Positions 18,063 to 25,936 of a stretch of 64,000 bases of DNA are shown one piece after another (position 1 is the first letter of the stretch; each line of letters begins with the position of its first letter). The notes beneath the pieces were generated by a model. It made no database searches, had not been told where the DNA came from, and was given only the letters and a program-made list of their open reading frames with translations. Source of the DNA: an uncultured Bacteroides sp. (lineage in GTDB: Bacteria; Bacteroidota; Bacteroidia; Bacteroidales; Bacteroidaceae); NCBI RefSeq assembly GCF_963678425.1, contig NZ_OY782853.1:62001-126000 (forward strand), written 5' to 3'. Made by a program: the position numbers and the translations under genes.

Positions 18063-18106
18063 AATATTATCTGTTTAAATCCTTAACCTACCTATAACTT
18101 ATTTCC

Positions 18107-18460
18107 TTATTTCTTATCTTTGTCATACAGAGATTCGTCTCCTCTATCTCCGGTACGTATACGTATTGACTCATCAATACTTGAAATAAAGATTCTTCCA
18201 TCACCGCTTTCTCCAGTAAAAGCAGCTTTCAATATGGCATCAATTGATTTATCCAGATTAATATTTCTGACTACAAATGAAATGCAGATACGATCAATTG
18301 CACTGATATCATATGCTACACCTCTAAATATAAGACCTTGGCGGGCATTACCCTGACCTTTTACATCCCACCATGATAAGAATTCGATATCGGCCTCACG
18401 TAATGCCTTACGTACATCACTGAATTTTGCCTTACGAATAATAGCTTCAATTTTCTTCAT
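18107..18460 (-). CDS. glnK: PII nitrogen regulatory protein GlnK (module 2)
   Basis: A 117-residue PII protein beginning MKKIEAIIRKAKF, with the C-terminal signature GDGRIFISSIDESIRIRTG. Its T-loop reads F-R-G-V-A-Y50-D, so the residue aligned with the uridylylated Tyr51 of enteric PII is kept while the first loop Tyr is Phe. This is the reverse of the module-1 copy. It precedes amt2 and follows the broken outer-membrane gene stub. It is expected to gate Amt2 in response to 2-oxoglutarate and ATP/ADP. Confidence 0.93.
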   Translation of the reverse strand: MKKIEAIIRKAKFSDVRKALREADIEFLSWWDVKGQGNARQGLIFRGVAYDISAIDRICISFVVRNINLDKSIDAILKAAFTGESGDGRIFISSIDESIRIRTGDRGDESLYDKDKK

Positions 18461-18495
18461 AACTATTAATTTTGTTGATTCATATTATTTTAAGT

Positions 18496-18657
18496 CTAGA
18501 AACAAAATATGCTCATTCCACCCAAATTCTGGCTACGCCAGTAAATACCACTCACAAGATCGGCTCCTGTATTAACCACCACTTTATCCTGAGCCATTAT
18601 CTTAGAAGGAAAGAGCAAAGGAGTTGCAACCACAAACAGACATAAACGTTTCTTCAT
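18496..18657 (-). pseudogene. Truncated remnant of the module-2 outer-membrane protein gene
   Basis: An ATG at 18657 opens a 53-codon frame ending at TAG 18496-18498. It encodes a signal peptide (MKKRLCLFVVATPLLFPSKIMAQ) followed by DKVVVNTGADLVSGIYWRSQNLGGMS. This matches residues ~30-51 of the module-1 protein (TKVTVGADAVSGYYWRGEDLGGIS), and homology then ends abruptly at IFCF-stop. The gene order remnant-glnK-amt is the same as in module 1. A deletion of about 190 codons best explains it. The stub could still act as a leader for glnK2. Confidence 0.85.
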
Positions 18658-18891
18658 TGTTCTTTTCATTGCATTTTCATTTTTTAGTTAGAATTATTGT
18701 GGAAGTCTAGTTGCGCGCTTTAACTATCTTCTGGATTCACCCAACCTCTTCAATCTCTGATACTTGTTGAGCGATATCCTTTTGCCATATTATTCATGGC
18801 ACTTTCAATTATTATGTTAGCTAATATTATTTAATAATATCATTTTGAATACATAAAACTAATTATAATTTCTTTTTGATTTTATTTTCTG

Positions 18892-18899
18892 CAAATATA
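18892..18899 (-). promoter_or_regulatory. Candidate -7 box (TATATTTG) for amt module 2
   Basis: TATATTTG on the minus strand lies about 235 bases upstream of the module-2 stub start. It is the only match to TAnnTTTG found there, so the leader would be long. Confidence 0.35.
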
Positions 18900-19374
18900 T
18901 GATATTATGTATATACGTATGGCAATTTAGCTTTCATTTATATATTTATCATTGCACAAATAATAAATTGCAACTATTATACGCCGTTTTAGAATCATAT
19001 TATCATATTTTTAATGTCATTTAAATCAAAATGAAACATATTAATATAATTCAATATACACAATGATTATACTCATTCTTTTATAAAGAGTATATTATAG
19101 CTCTTGAGTCAGGACATCCTGACACAGCATCTAAAAAGCGTATTAATATAACTATTTATATATCAATAGATTATCCAGCAAAGCCTTACTAATAATCAGG
19201 GAGAAGTACTTCTTGTCCGTAAAGAAGCGAAAAGAACAACAAAAAGTTGCGGAATGGAGAACTAACGATCAGTCACTTCTAAAGCAAACAATCAAAAGAA
19301 GCTCCTTTTTGAAAAGTGCTAATAAAAAATAGCCAAAAACAATCTTCCAATTTTGCAATATGAAAATAAAAAAC
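18900..19374. other. Gene-free AT-rich stretch upstream of uracil permease
   Basis: No reading frame was supported. The only distinct element is a near-perfect palindrome at 19108-19123, GTCAGGA-CA-TCCTGAC, which stands out by its GC content and could be an operator. Confidence 0.35.
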
Positions 19375-19382
19375 GACCTTTG
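19352..19382 (+). promoter_or_regulatory. Promoter of uracil permease gene
   Basis: TTTG at 19352-19355 and GACCTTTG at 19375-19382 are separated by 19 bases, the normal -33/-7 spacing. The first base of the -7 box departs from TAnnTTTG. Confidence 0.5.
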
Positions 19383-19436
19383 CCCGGTTTTCATCTAATC
19401 CCTTGACTATTATTTAATTTTAATCCTTGATATTAC

Positions 19437-20645
19437 ATGGACAATAACAAACAACTGAGCGCATTTCATAAGACAATAGTCGGCGTTCAATTTCTTTTTG
19501 TGGCATTCGGAGCTACAGTGTTAGTTCCACTGCTGGTAGGACTCGACCCCTCAACAGCACTTTGCACAGCAGGAATAGGCACTTTAATCTTTCATTTAGT
19601 CACGAAAGGTAAAGTACCTATTTTTTTAGGGAGCAGCTTTGCCTTTATCGCACCAATCATTAAAGCTACAGAACTATACGGATTAGCCGGAACACTTTCC
19701 GGACTGGTTGCGGTTGGTTTGGTTTACGGCTTAATGAGTGCAGTAATTGCCTGGAGAGGCACAAGTTTTATTCGCACTCTCTTTCCTCCTGTGGTTATTG
19801 GTCCTGTAATTATCCTGATTGGTATCTCGCTATGTAGTTCAGGTGTAAATATGGCAAAAGAGAACTGGGTACTTGCAATAAGTTCACTGGCTACAGCCGT
19901 ACTGGTTACACTCCTTGGAAAAGGATTATTAAAATTGATTCCTATCTTTTGCGGAATCGTAGTTGGATTTGTTATTGCATTTATCTTCTACGGCTTGGAT
20001 TTCACTCTGGTGATCAACGCCCCCTGGTTTGCCCTTCCTAAATTTGTTACTCCAGTGTTTTCCTGGGAAGCAATCCTGTTTATGGCGCCAGTTGCCATTG
20101 CACCTATCATTGAGCACATTGGTAATATCTATGCTGTGAATGACGTGGCTGGAAAAGATTTCGTAAAAGATCCGGGATTACATAGAACAATGCTTGGAGA
20201 CGGACTGGCTTGCATAGTTGCAGGAACATTAGGAGGACCTCCAGTAACAACCTATTCAGAAGTGATTGGCGCTATGTCTCTGACTAAAATTACAAGTCCG
20301 GCAGTTATTCGAATTGCAGCAATTACAGGTATTGTATTCTCTCTGATTGGAAAAATCAGCGCATTATTGAAAACTATTCCGAATGCTGTACTGGGAGGAA
20401 TCATGATGCTCTTGTTTGGTATGATCGCTTCTGTGGGTATTAATAACTTAATTCAGTCAAGAACTAATTTAAGTGATCCCCGTAACATCATTATCGTATC
20501 GCTGACCTTAACTTTTGGTATCGGTGGAGCAGTTTTCCAATTTGGAAACTTTTCCATGACAGGCATTGGATTGGCAGCTGTACTGGGGGTAATACTAAAT
20601 CTGATACTTCCCAAAGAAAGAAAACAAGAAGAAGCCGCAAAATAA
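19437..20645 (+). CDS. uraA: Uracil permease, NCS2/UraA type
   Basis: A 402-residue inner-membrane nucleobase:proton symporter with about fourteen hydrophobic segments. Diagnostic regions are FVAFGATVLVPLLVGLDPSTAL near the N-terminus, PIIEHIGNIYAVNDV (proton/substrate Glu of TM8) and GGPPVTTYSEVIGAMSLTK (TM10 Glu), matching UraA. It lacks the Q-N-x-G signature of xanthine/urate members such as the one at 55969. Substrate is therefore uracil with good probability. It has its own promoter and is followed by a separate small gene. Confidence 0.9.
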   Translation: MDNNKQLSAFHKTIVGVQFLFVAFGATVLVPLLVGLDPSTALCTAGIGTLIFHLVTKGKVPIFLGSSFAFIAPIIKATELYGLAGTLSGLVAVGLVYGLMSAVIAWRGTSFIRTLFPPVVIGPVIILIGISLCSSGVNMAKENWVLAISSLATAVLVTLLGKGLLKLIPIFCGIVVGFVIAFIFYGLDFTLVINAPWFALPKFVTPVFSWEAILFMAPVAIAPIIEHIGNIYAVNDVAGKDFVKDPGLHRTMLGDGLACIVAGTLGGPPVTTYSEVIGAMSLTKITSPAVIRIAAITGIVFSLIGKISALLKTIPNAVLGGIMMLLFGMIASVGINNLIQSRTNLSDPRNIIIVSLTLTFGIGGAVFQFGNFSMTGIGLAAVLGVILNLILPKERKQEEAAK

Positions 20646-20666
20646 TCTTTTCTAAGGAATAAATCG

Positions 20667-20698
20667 TATCTTTGTAGCCCCGCAATTGCGTGGGCTAC
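20667..20698 (+). promoter_or_regulatory. Promoter with an overlapping palindromic 5' hairpin
   Basis: The -7 box TATCTTTG (20667-20674) runs directly into an inverted repeat at 20674-20698 (arms GTAGCCC and GGGCTAC around CGCAATTGCG). Transcription would start inside the palindrome, so it could act as an operator or as a stable 5' mRNA hairpin for the small gene downstream. Confidence 0.6.
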
Positions 20699-20726
20699 AT
20701 TCTTAAAATAAGAAACAATTCAGATT

Positions 20727-20927
20727 ATGAGCACAGATATAGAGAAAGTTCTTACAGACGGTATCGTTTTTAAAAAAGGAAAAGATACTTCTCCCTATAA
20801 AAAAGCGGAGCCCAAGAAAGTAAAGTCAAAAGCAAAAAAAACGACTTATGCCAAGGGTACTCATGGCTCGGGTGCGGCTAAAATGAAGGCTGAATTCAGA
20901 AGAAAAAGAGCTGCTAGAAATAAATAA
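20727..20927 (+). CDS. Small very basic hypothetical protein (66 aa)
   Basis: A 66-residue protein with an acidic start (MSTDIEKVLTDG) followed by a body of which about one third is Lys/Arg, ending KMKAEFRRKRAARNK. It has no signal peptide or membrane segment. The composition suggests RNA, DNA or ribosome binding, but no family is recognised. It has its own promoter with a palindromic leader and is followed by the tRNA-Trp promoter. The ATG at 20727 is the only reasonable start. Confidence 0.7.
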   Translation: MSTDIEKVLTDGIVFKKGKDTSPYKKAEPKKVKSKAKKTTYAKGTHGSGAAKMKAEFRRKRAARNK

Positions 20928-20940
20928 GAGGGGGCATATC

Positions 20941-20970
20941 TTGCATATCTAAAATATTGCATTACCTTTG
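20941..20970 (+). promoter_or_regulatory. Promoter of tRNA-Trp
   Basis: TTGC at 20941 and TACCTTTG at 20963-20970 are spaced like -33/-7 boxes. The -7 box ends 11 bases before the mature tRNA. Confidence 0.65.
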
Positions 20971-20981
20971 CACTCGCAAAC

Positions 20982-21054
20982 ACGGAAGTAGCTCAGTTGG
21001 TAGAGCACCGGTCTCCAAAACCGGGTGTCGGGAGTTCGAGCCTCTCCTTCCGTG
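20982..21054 (+). tRNA. trnW: tRNA-Trp (anticodon CCA)
   Basis: A 73-base cloverleaf: acceptor arms ACGGAAG and CTTCCGT, discriminator G, D-loop AGCTCAGTTGGTAGAGC, anticodon loop CTCCAAA (21013-21019) closed by CCGGT/ACCGG, and T-arm GGAGTTCGAGCCTCTCC. Anticodon CCA at 21015-21017 decodes UGG. The 3' CCA is not encoded, as usual in this group. Confidence 0.97.
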
Positions 21055-21121
21055 CAACAAAAATCAGTCCTCCCCCAATTAATCAAGTTCTTACATTTTT
21101 CTTATTAAGTCACTAAAAAAA

Positions 21122-21685
21122 TCAGATCAATGAACAGTTGTTCAGGAAATCACTCAGTCCCTTACGGGCATCAGCCAGCTTATCTTCCCAGTGCTTAATG
21201 GAGTTTTCACCAATTTTATCTGTTACATATTTCACTGCAATGAAAGGAATATTTTTCATTTGACACACTTGTGCCTGAGCATAGGCTTCCATATCGAACA
21301 CATCTCCATGTGAATCAGCCGTTTCCGTAAGAAAACTATCTCCCGTATTACATACGCCCTCACATTTCCAGTCGCAGCAATATCCTTTTTCTTCAAGCAA
21401 AGAAGAAGAATCGGTTTCATGCTCCAAGTTGAGACAGCCCACTTTCTGCAGATCCCGGTCTATAAAGTGACGGCATACAAATACCTCGCCCACGTTGTGG
21501 TCCACTGTACCAGCAGTTCCAAGATTAATCACTACATCCGGACGTTCCTGTGCCAAGGCATCCATCAAACGGATAGTTGCTTTTACTTTTCCAATGCCTG
21601 TACGCACGTATTTTACCTCGCAGCCAGACAGATTTACAGTGATCAGCTCATCGTTCACAGCATGAGTTATCAAGACTTTCAGCAT
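21122..21685 (-). CDS. MTA/SAH nucleosidase-like protein
   Basis: A 187-residue member of the PNP/UDP phosphorylase superfamily, closest to 5'-methylthioadenosine/S-adenosylhomocysteine nucleosidase, which removes adenine in methionine recycling and quorum-signal pathways. Seen motifs are NLGTAGTVD (ribose/phosphate loop), GDSFL, VFDMEAYAQAQVC (the Met-Glu pair that contacts ribose) and VKYVTDK with the catalytic Asp. It is about 45 residues shorter than E. coli MtnN, mainly in the N-terminal half, so 'nucleosidase' is safer than a strict MtnN call. It is convergent with tRNA-Trp. Confidence 0.8.
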   Translation of the reverse strand: MLKVLITHAVNDELITVNLSGCEVKYVRTGIGKVKATIRLMDALAQERPDVVINLGTAGTVDHNVGEVFVCRHFIDRDLQKVGCLNLEHETDSSSLLEEKGYCCDWKCEGVCNTGDSFLTETADSHGDVFDMEAYAQAQVCQMKNIPFIAVKYVTDKIGENSIKHWEDKLADARKGLSDFLNNCSLI

Positions 21686-21704
21686 AATTTATTTTTTTAT
21701 GCAG

Positions 21705-21712
21705 CAAAGATA
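21705..21712 (-). promoter_or_regulatory. -7 box (TATCTTTG) of the nucleosidase gene
   Basis: TATCTTTG on the minus strand, 19 bases before the start codon at 21685. Confidence 0.55.
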
Positions 21713-21916
21713 ATTAAAACAAACGTGAAATATTAGCAAATATCCCTAAAGGATATAGGTAAAACTTGCACTGATATAAAAAGCAAAGTAGTTTATTTTA
21801 CGATCTTGATATTATGGTTAAAATTTTCATTTAAACAGAATAATTCCAATTTATAAGAAATAACAGGTAGTTTAGAATTATTTTAAGTAAATATCTGCAT
21901 TTTTCGTGGAAATATT

Positions 21917-21946
21917 TTTGTAATTTCAGACTTAATCGTATTTTTG
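21917..21946 (+). promoter_or_regulatory. Promoter of the coiled-coil/zapA/rny region
   Basis: TTTG at 21917-21920 and TATTTTTG at 21939-21946, 18 bases apart, match the -33/-7 consensus. The -7 box overlaps a TTG at 21944-21946, so the coding start must be the later ATG at 21967. Confidence 0.75.
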
Positions 21947-21966
21947 TGTACAATTTGGGCATAGAA

Positions 21967-22260
21967 ATGACAGAGGAAGAGAAAAAGTTATTAAGTACCT
22001 TTGAAGCAAGACTGAGGCATTTGATGTATTTACATGACGAACTAAAACATGAGAATACAGAAATGAAGCTACTTCTGGAAGAAAAAGAGGAAGAAGTCGC
22101 AAAGTTACGAGGTGACTATCATGAACTGGAAATTGTATATGCCAATTTGAAAATCGCTAAGACAATCAGTACAACAGACAGTGAGGTAAAAGATACTAAG
22201 CTGAGATTGTCTAAATTAGTGCGGGAAGTCGACAAGTGCATCGCTTTATTAAATGAGTAA
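21967..22260 (+). CDS. Small coiled-coil protein, probable ZapA partner
   Basis: A 97-residue cytoplasmic protein (MTEEEKKLLSTFEARL...) that is nearly all predicted coiled coil, with heptads through HDELKHENTEMKLLLEEKEEEVAKLR. It sits 24 bp upstream of zapA. This two-gene order is common in Bacteroidetes, and a division-related, ZapB-like scaffold role is plausible but inferred from context only. The start is set by the promoter, whose -7 box ends 20 bases before it. Confidence 0.75.
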   Translation: MTEEEKKLLSTFEARLRHLMYLHDELKHENTEMKLLLEEKEEEVAKLRGDYHELEIVYANLKIAKTISTTDSEVKDTKLRLSKLVREVDKCIALLNE

Positions 22261-22284
22261 TTAACAGGTGATAATTGAAGATGT

Positions 22285-22599
22285 ATGAACGATAAGATAA
22301 AAATAAACCTGCAGATAGCAGATGAGCCCTTTACAATGACCATTAATCGTGATGAGGAAGAGTTGTTTAGGAAAGCGGCCAAGCAGGTAAACGATAGAAT
22401 GAACGTATATCGTTCCATGTATAAACCATCCGGAGTTCCGGGAGCCAAAACATATGGTCCTAAAGACTTTTTGGCAATGGTTGCTTTTGATTTTGCATGT
22501 AATAATCTAAAATTGGAAGACAGGAACGATACATCGCCTTTTACTAATAAGATTGAAGAACTAACGCAAGAATTAGAAGAGCACTTCAGAAAAGAGTAA
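22285..22599 (+). CDS. zapA: Cell division protein ZapA
   Basis: A 104-residue ZapA-family protein that bundles FtsZ protofilaments at the division ring. The N-terminal domain starts KIKINLQIADEPFTMTINRDEEELFRKAAKQVN, matching the typical ZapA pattern of a beta-hairpin plus helix with E-E-x-x-R-A. The C-terminal half is a helix for tetramer formation (KIEELTQELEEHFRKE). It is cotranscribed with the upstream coiled-coil gene. Confidence 0.87.
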   Translation: MNDKIKINLQIADEPFTMTINRDEEELFRKAAKQVNDRMNVYRSMYKPSGVPGAKTYGPKDFLAMVAFDFACNNLKLEDRNDTSPFTNKIEELTQELEEHFRKE

Positions 22600-22639
22600 A
22601 AGCAAGCAATCTATCCGTTTTTTTTAAGAATATTAACCC

Positions 22640-22693
22640 CGCACTACTAATATCCGGAAAGAGTTATCTTCCGTATGTAGGTAGTGCGTTTTT
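22640..22693 (+). terminator. Structured hairpin between zapA and rny
   Basis: CGCACTAC (22640-22647) pairs with GTAGTGCG (22681-22688), and an inner CGGAAAGA/TCTTCCG stem extends it. TTTTTATTT follows. It may end the zapA transcript or attenuate transcription into rny. A 6S-like RNA was considered, but no promoter was found. Confidence 0.65.
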
Positions 22694-22715
22694 ATTTATA
22701 AATAAATTAATTGCA

Positions 22716-24248
22716 ATGAACGTAATAATAGCATCATTTTTATGCTTTATCGTGGGAGGCTCTCTTTCTTACGTTTTGTTTAGATATGTTCTGAAAACAA
22801 AGTATGAAAGCACCATCAGGGAAGCACAGGTAGAAGCTGAAGTTATCAAGAAAAATAAGCTTCTGGAAGTAAAGGAAAAGTTCCTCAATAAAAAAGCCGA
22901 TCTGGAGAAAGAAGTTGCTTTACGCAACCAAAAGATCCAACAGGCTGAAAATAAATTAAAGCAACGTGAGCTTGTTTTGAACCAAAAACAAGAAGAAATA
23001 CAGCGAAAGAAAGCGGAAGCGGAAGCTGTGAAGGACAATCTTGAAGTTCAACTGGGTATTGTTGATAAGAAAAAAGAAGAGTTAGAGAAGTTGCAGCATC
23101 AGGAAAGAGAGAAACTGGAAACTTTATCCGGTCTTTCTGCTGAAGAAGCAAAAAACCGTTTGGTAGAATCTCTAAAAGAGGAAGCCAAGACAGAGGCATC
23201 TTCTTTCATTAACGACATCATGGATGATGCCAAACTTACTGCCAACAAGGAAGCTAAGAGAATTGTGATTCAGTCTATCCAAAGAGTAGCTACTGAAACA
23301 GCCATAGAAAATTCAGTAACGGTATTCCACATTGAAAGCGATGAAATAAAAGGTCGTATCATTGGACGTGAAGGTCGTAACATCCGTGCTCTTGAAGCTG
23401 CCACCGGTGTGGAAATTGTCGTAGACGATACTCCTGAAGCAATTGTATTATCTGCATTTGACCCGGTTCGCCGTGAAATTGCCCGCCTGGCTCTTCACCA
23501 ATTGGTTACCGACGGACGTATTCACCCTGCTCGCATTGAGGAGGTGGTTGCAAAAGTTCGCAAACAAGTGGAAGAAGAAATTATTGAAACAGGTAAACGT
23601 ACTACCATTGACCTGGGTATTCACGGATTGCATCCTGAATTAATCAGAATTATCGGTAAAATGAAATATCGTTCTTCATACGGACAGAACTTATTACAGC
23701 ATGCACGCGAAACAGCTAATCTTTGTTCAGTAATGGCTTCCGAACTGGGACTTAATCCAAAGAAAGCAAAACGTGCCGGATTGTTGCATGATATTGGTAA
23801 GGTGCCTGATGAGGAACCAGAATTGCCACACGCACTGCTGGGTATGAAACTTGCTGAGAAATTTAAAGAGAAACCGGATATCTGCAATGCAATTGGTGCT
23901 CATCATGATGAAACAGAAATGACCAGCCTCTTCGCTCCTATTGTTCAGGTTTGTGATGCTATCTCCGGAGCTCGTCCGGGAGCACGTCGTGAAATTGTGG
24001 AAGCTTACATCAAACGTCTCAACGATCTGGAACAATTGGCTATGTCTTATCCAGGTGTGACAAAGACTTATGCTATTCAGGCCGGCCGCGAACTTCGTGT
24101 GATTGTTGGAGCAGACAAGATTGACGATAAAGCTACAGAAAGCTTATCTGGCGAAATTGCTAAAAAGATTCAGGACGAAATGACTTATCCTGGACAGGTG
24201 AAAATAACCGTTATCCGTGAAACGCGTGCAATCAGCTTCGCTAAATAA
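22716..24248 (+). CDS. rny: Ribonuclease Y
   Basis: A 510-residue membrane-anchored endoribonuclease that starts mRNA decay. Order of parts: one N-terminal membrane helix (VIIASFLCFIVGGSLSYVLF), a long coiled coil (~residues 30-190), a KH RNA-binding domain with G213-R-I-I-G-R-E-G-R-N, and an HD phosphohydrolase domain with the metal pair H358-D359 in LLHDIGK. Length and architecture match the family. The upstream hairpin may control its expression, and a strong terminator follows. Confidence 0.96.
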   Translation: MNVIIASFLCFIVGGSLSYVLFRYVLKTKYESTIREAQVEAEVIKKNKLLEVKEKFLNKKADLEKEVALRNQKIQQAENKLKQRELVLNQKQEEIQRKKAEAEAVKDNLEVQLGIVDKKKEELEKLQHQEREKLETLSGLSAEEAKNRLVESLKEEAKTEASSFINDIMDDAKLTANKEAKRIVIQSIQRVATETAIENSVTVFHIESDEIKGRIIGREGRNIRALEAATGVEIVVDDTPEAIVLSAFDPVRREIARLALHQLVTDGRIHPARIEEVVAKVRKQVEEEIIETGKRTTIDLGIHGLHPELIRIIGKMKYRSSYGQNLLQHARETANLCSVMASELGLNPKKAKRAGLLHDIGKVPDEEPELPHALLGMKLAEKFKEKPDICNAIGAHHDETEMTSLFAPIVQVCDAISGARPGARREIVEAYIKRLNDLEQLAMSYPGVTKTYAIQAGRELRVIVGADKIDDKATESLSGEIAKKIQDEMTYPGQVKITVIRETRAISFAK

Positions 24249-24291
24249 TAACGAAGATTCAGCAAGAAGATATTAATTAATAATATATTCC

Positions 24292-24341
24292 AAAGGAGAA
24301 AGAGGCTATTCACTTAGGGTGATAGCCTCTTTCTCCTTTTT
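24292..24341 (+). terminator. Terminator after rny
   Basis: A 22-base arm (24292-24313) pairs perfectly with 24319-24340 around a 5-base loop, with a T-rich 3' side (TCTCCTTTTTC). Confidence 0.92.
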
Positions 24342-24473
24342 CACATCCCATATATATCAAAAAAGATTAATTCATATACCATGTTTGTGGTATATTCTAA
24401 GTCTCTAAAAAACAATATAATATTCTATTGACAGAAAACAGCTCTTTTATTTTTTTGGTACACAAATCTACTA

Positions 24474-24481
24474 TACTTTTG
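24474..24481 (+). promoter_or_regulatory. -7 box (TACTTTTG) of the PLP enzyme gene
   Basis: TACTTTTG with a TTTG at 24454-24457 upstream. Initiation near 24487 favours the ATG at 24517 over the one at 24493. Confidence 0.5.
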
Positions 24482-24516
24482 CAATCATTAAGATGATATC
24501 AGAAACAATAAGTAAA

Positions 24517-25761
24517 ATGAAAGAAATTAGTTTTGAATCTCAGGTACTTCACACGCCTTTCGAGAAAGAAGATGCTTACCACTCCTTGTCTATGCCGGTT
24601 TACAACACGGCTGCTTATGAATTTGACTCAGCGGAAGCAATGGAAGCTGCCTTTTGTGGGTACACTTCTGATCATGCATACTCACGCATCACTAACCCAA
24701 CCGTGCAGAACTTCGAAAAAAGAGTTAGTACAGTTACCGGAGCATATAGTGTTACTGCTCTGAATTCTGGTATGGCTGCAATCAGCAACGCTTTAATAAC
24801 TGTGGCATACTCAGGAGCAAACATAATCACCTCTGCCCACCTGTTCGGCAATACTTATTCTTTTTTAAAGAATACATTGGGAGCTTTCGGGGTTGAAGCA
24901 CGATTCTGTGACCTGACTAATCCGGAAGAGGTTAGTTCACAGGTGGATGAAAATACCTGTGCTATTTTTCTGGAAGTAATAACCAACCCTCAGCTGGAAG
25001 TGGCTGATCTGAAAAAACTTTCTGCTATTGGAAAAGAAAAAGGTGTTCCTTTAATAGCTGATACCACAGTTGTTCCATTTAATATATTCAAAGCTAAAGA
25101 CTTCGGAGTGGATATTGAAATTGTATCCAGCACAAAATATATTTCTGGTGGAGCAACCAGCATTGGCGGACTTATTCTCGATTATGGAACATTTGACTGG
25201 AAACAGTCAAGCAAGCTGGCAGATATAAATACCCAATTCGGAAATGGGACTTTTACAGCAAAATTGCGTAAAGAAATCCATCGTAATCTGGGTGCTTACA
25301 TGACTCCACAGGTAGCCTATATGCAAACGTTGGGATTAGAAACTATGCAAGTGCGCTACGAACGTCAGACACAAACCTGTCTGGAACTGGCTAAACGCCT
25401 GCAATCTCTCAAGGAAATTGAATCCGTAAACTATACCGGATTGAAAGAAAGTTCTTTTTATGAGATCAGCAATGCACAGTTCGGATCTTATCCTGGTGCC
25501 ATGTTTACTTTTAATCTCTCCTCAAAGGAAGCTTGCTTTAGTTTTATGAATAAGCTAAAGCTAATCCGCCGTGCCACCAACCTATTCGATAATAAAACAT
25601 TGGCTATTCATCCTGCCAGCACCATATATGGTACCTTTACTGAAGAACAACGCCAAAGCATGGATGTGAGTTCCAAAACCATCCGTTTATCATTGGGATT
25701 GGAAAGCGTAGATGATTTGTTTAATGATATTAAACAGGCATTAAGCCAGGAAATCTTTTAG
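24517..25761 (+). CDS. Cys/Met metabolism PLP-dependent enzyme (O-acetylhomoserine sulfhydrylase-like)
   Basis: A fold-type I PLP enzyme of the trans-sulfuration family (MetY/MetB/MetZ group), which makes or breaks C-S bonds in homocysteine or methionine synthesis. Seen: substrate region SRITNPTV, the LNSGMAAIS cofactor loop, ITNPQLE, IADTTVVPF (Asp to the pyridine nitrogen) and the PLP lysine in SSTKYISGG. Length is 414 residues from the chosen ATG at 24517; the ATG at 24493 would add eight residues but falls at the transcription start. It is probably O-acetylhomoserine aminocarboxypropyltransferase; cystathionine synthase or lyase cannot be excluded. Confidence 0.85.
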   Translation: MKEISFESQVLHTPFEKEDAYHSLSMPVYNTAAYEFDSAEAMEAAFCGYTSDHAYSRITNPTVQNFEKRVSTVTGAYSVTALNSGMAAISNALITVAYSGANIITSAHLFGNTYSFLKNTLGAFGVEARFCDLTNPEEVSSQVDENTCAIFLEVITNPQLEVADLKKLSAIGKEKGVPLIADTTVVPFNIFKAKDFGVDIEIVSSTKYISGGATSIGGLILDYGTFDWKQSSKLADINTQFGNGTFTAKLRKEIHRNLGAYMTPQVAYMQTLGLETMQVRYERQTQTCLELAKRLQSLKEIESVNYTGLKESSFYEISNAQFGSYPGAMFTFNLSSKEACFSFMNKLKLIRRATNLFDNKTLAIHPASTIYGTFTEEQRQSMDVSSKTIRLSLGLESVDDLFNDIKQALSQEIF

Positions 25762-25812
25762 TCATACGTATTTGCTCAAATAAAAGCCATTCGTTTTATC
25801 CGGATGCAAAAT

Positions 25813-25882
25813 AAGATGACTGCCTCAGAAATAATCTCCTCTATATTTCTAAATAGGAGATTATTTCTGAAGCAGTCATCTT
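25813..25882. terminator. Very long bidirectional terminator
   Basis: Arms 25813-25840 and 25855-25882 pair over 28 positions with almost no mismatch around a 14-base loop. It lies between the convergent PLP-enzyme gene and sucD, and both strands end in T-rich sequence. Confidence 0.88.
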
Positions 25883-25936
25883 TATTACTTAAAAACCAAT
25901 CGGGCTTTAATTTCTTTAAACTAACCATTCAGCAGC

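Noticed and set aside
22600..22715. Possible 6S RNA between zapA and rny
   Set aside because: The gap is only 116 bases, no -7 box was found in it, and the fold is explained by a terminator-type hairpin with a T-run.
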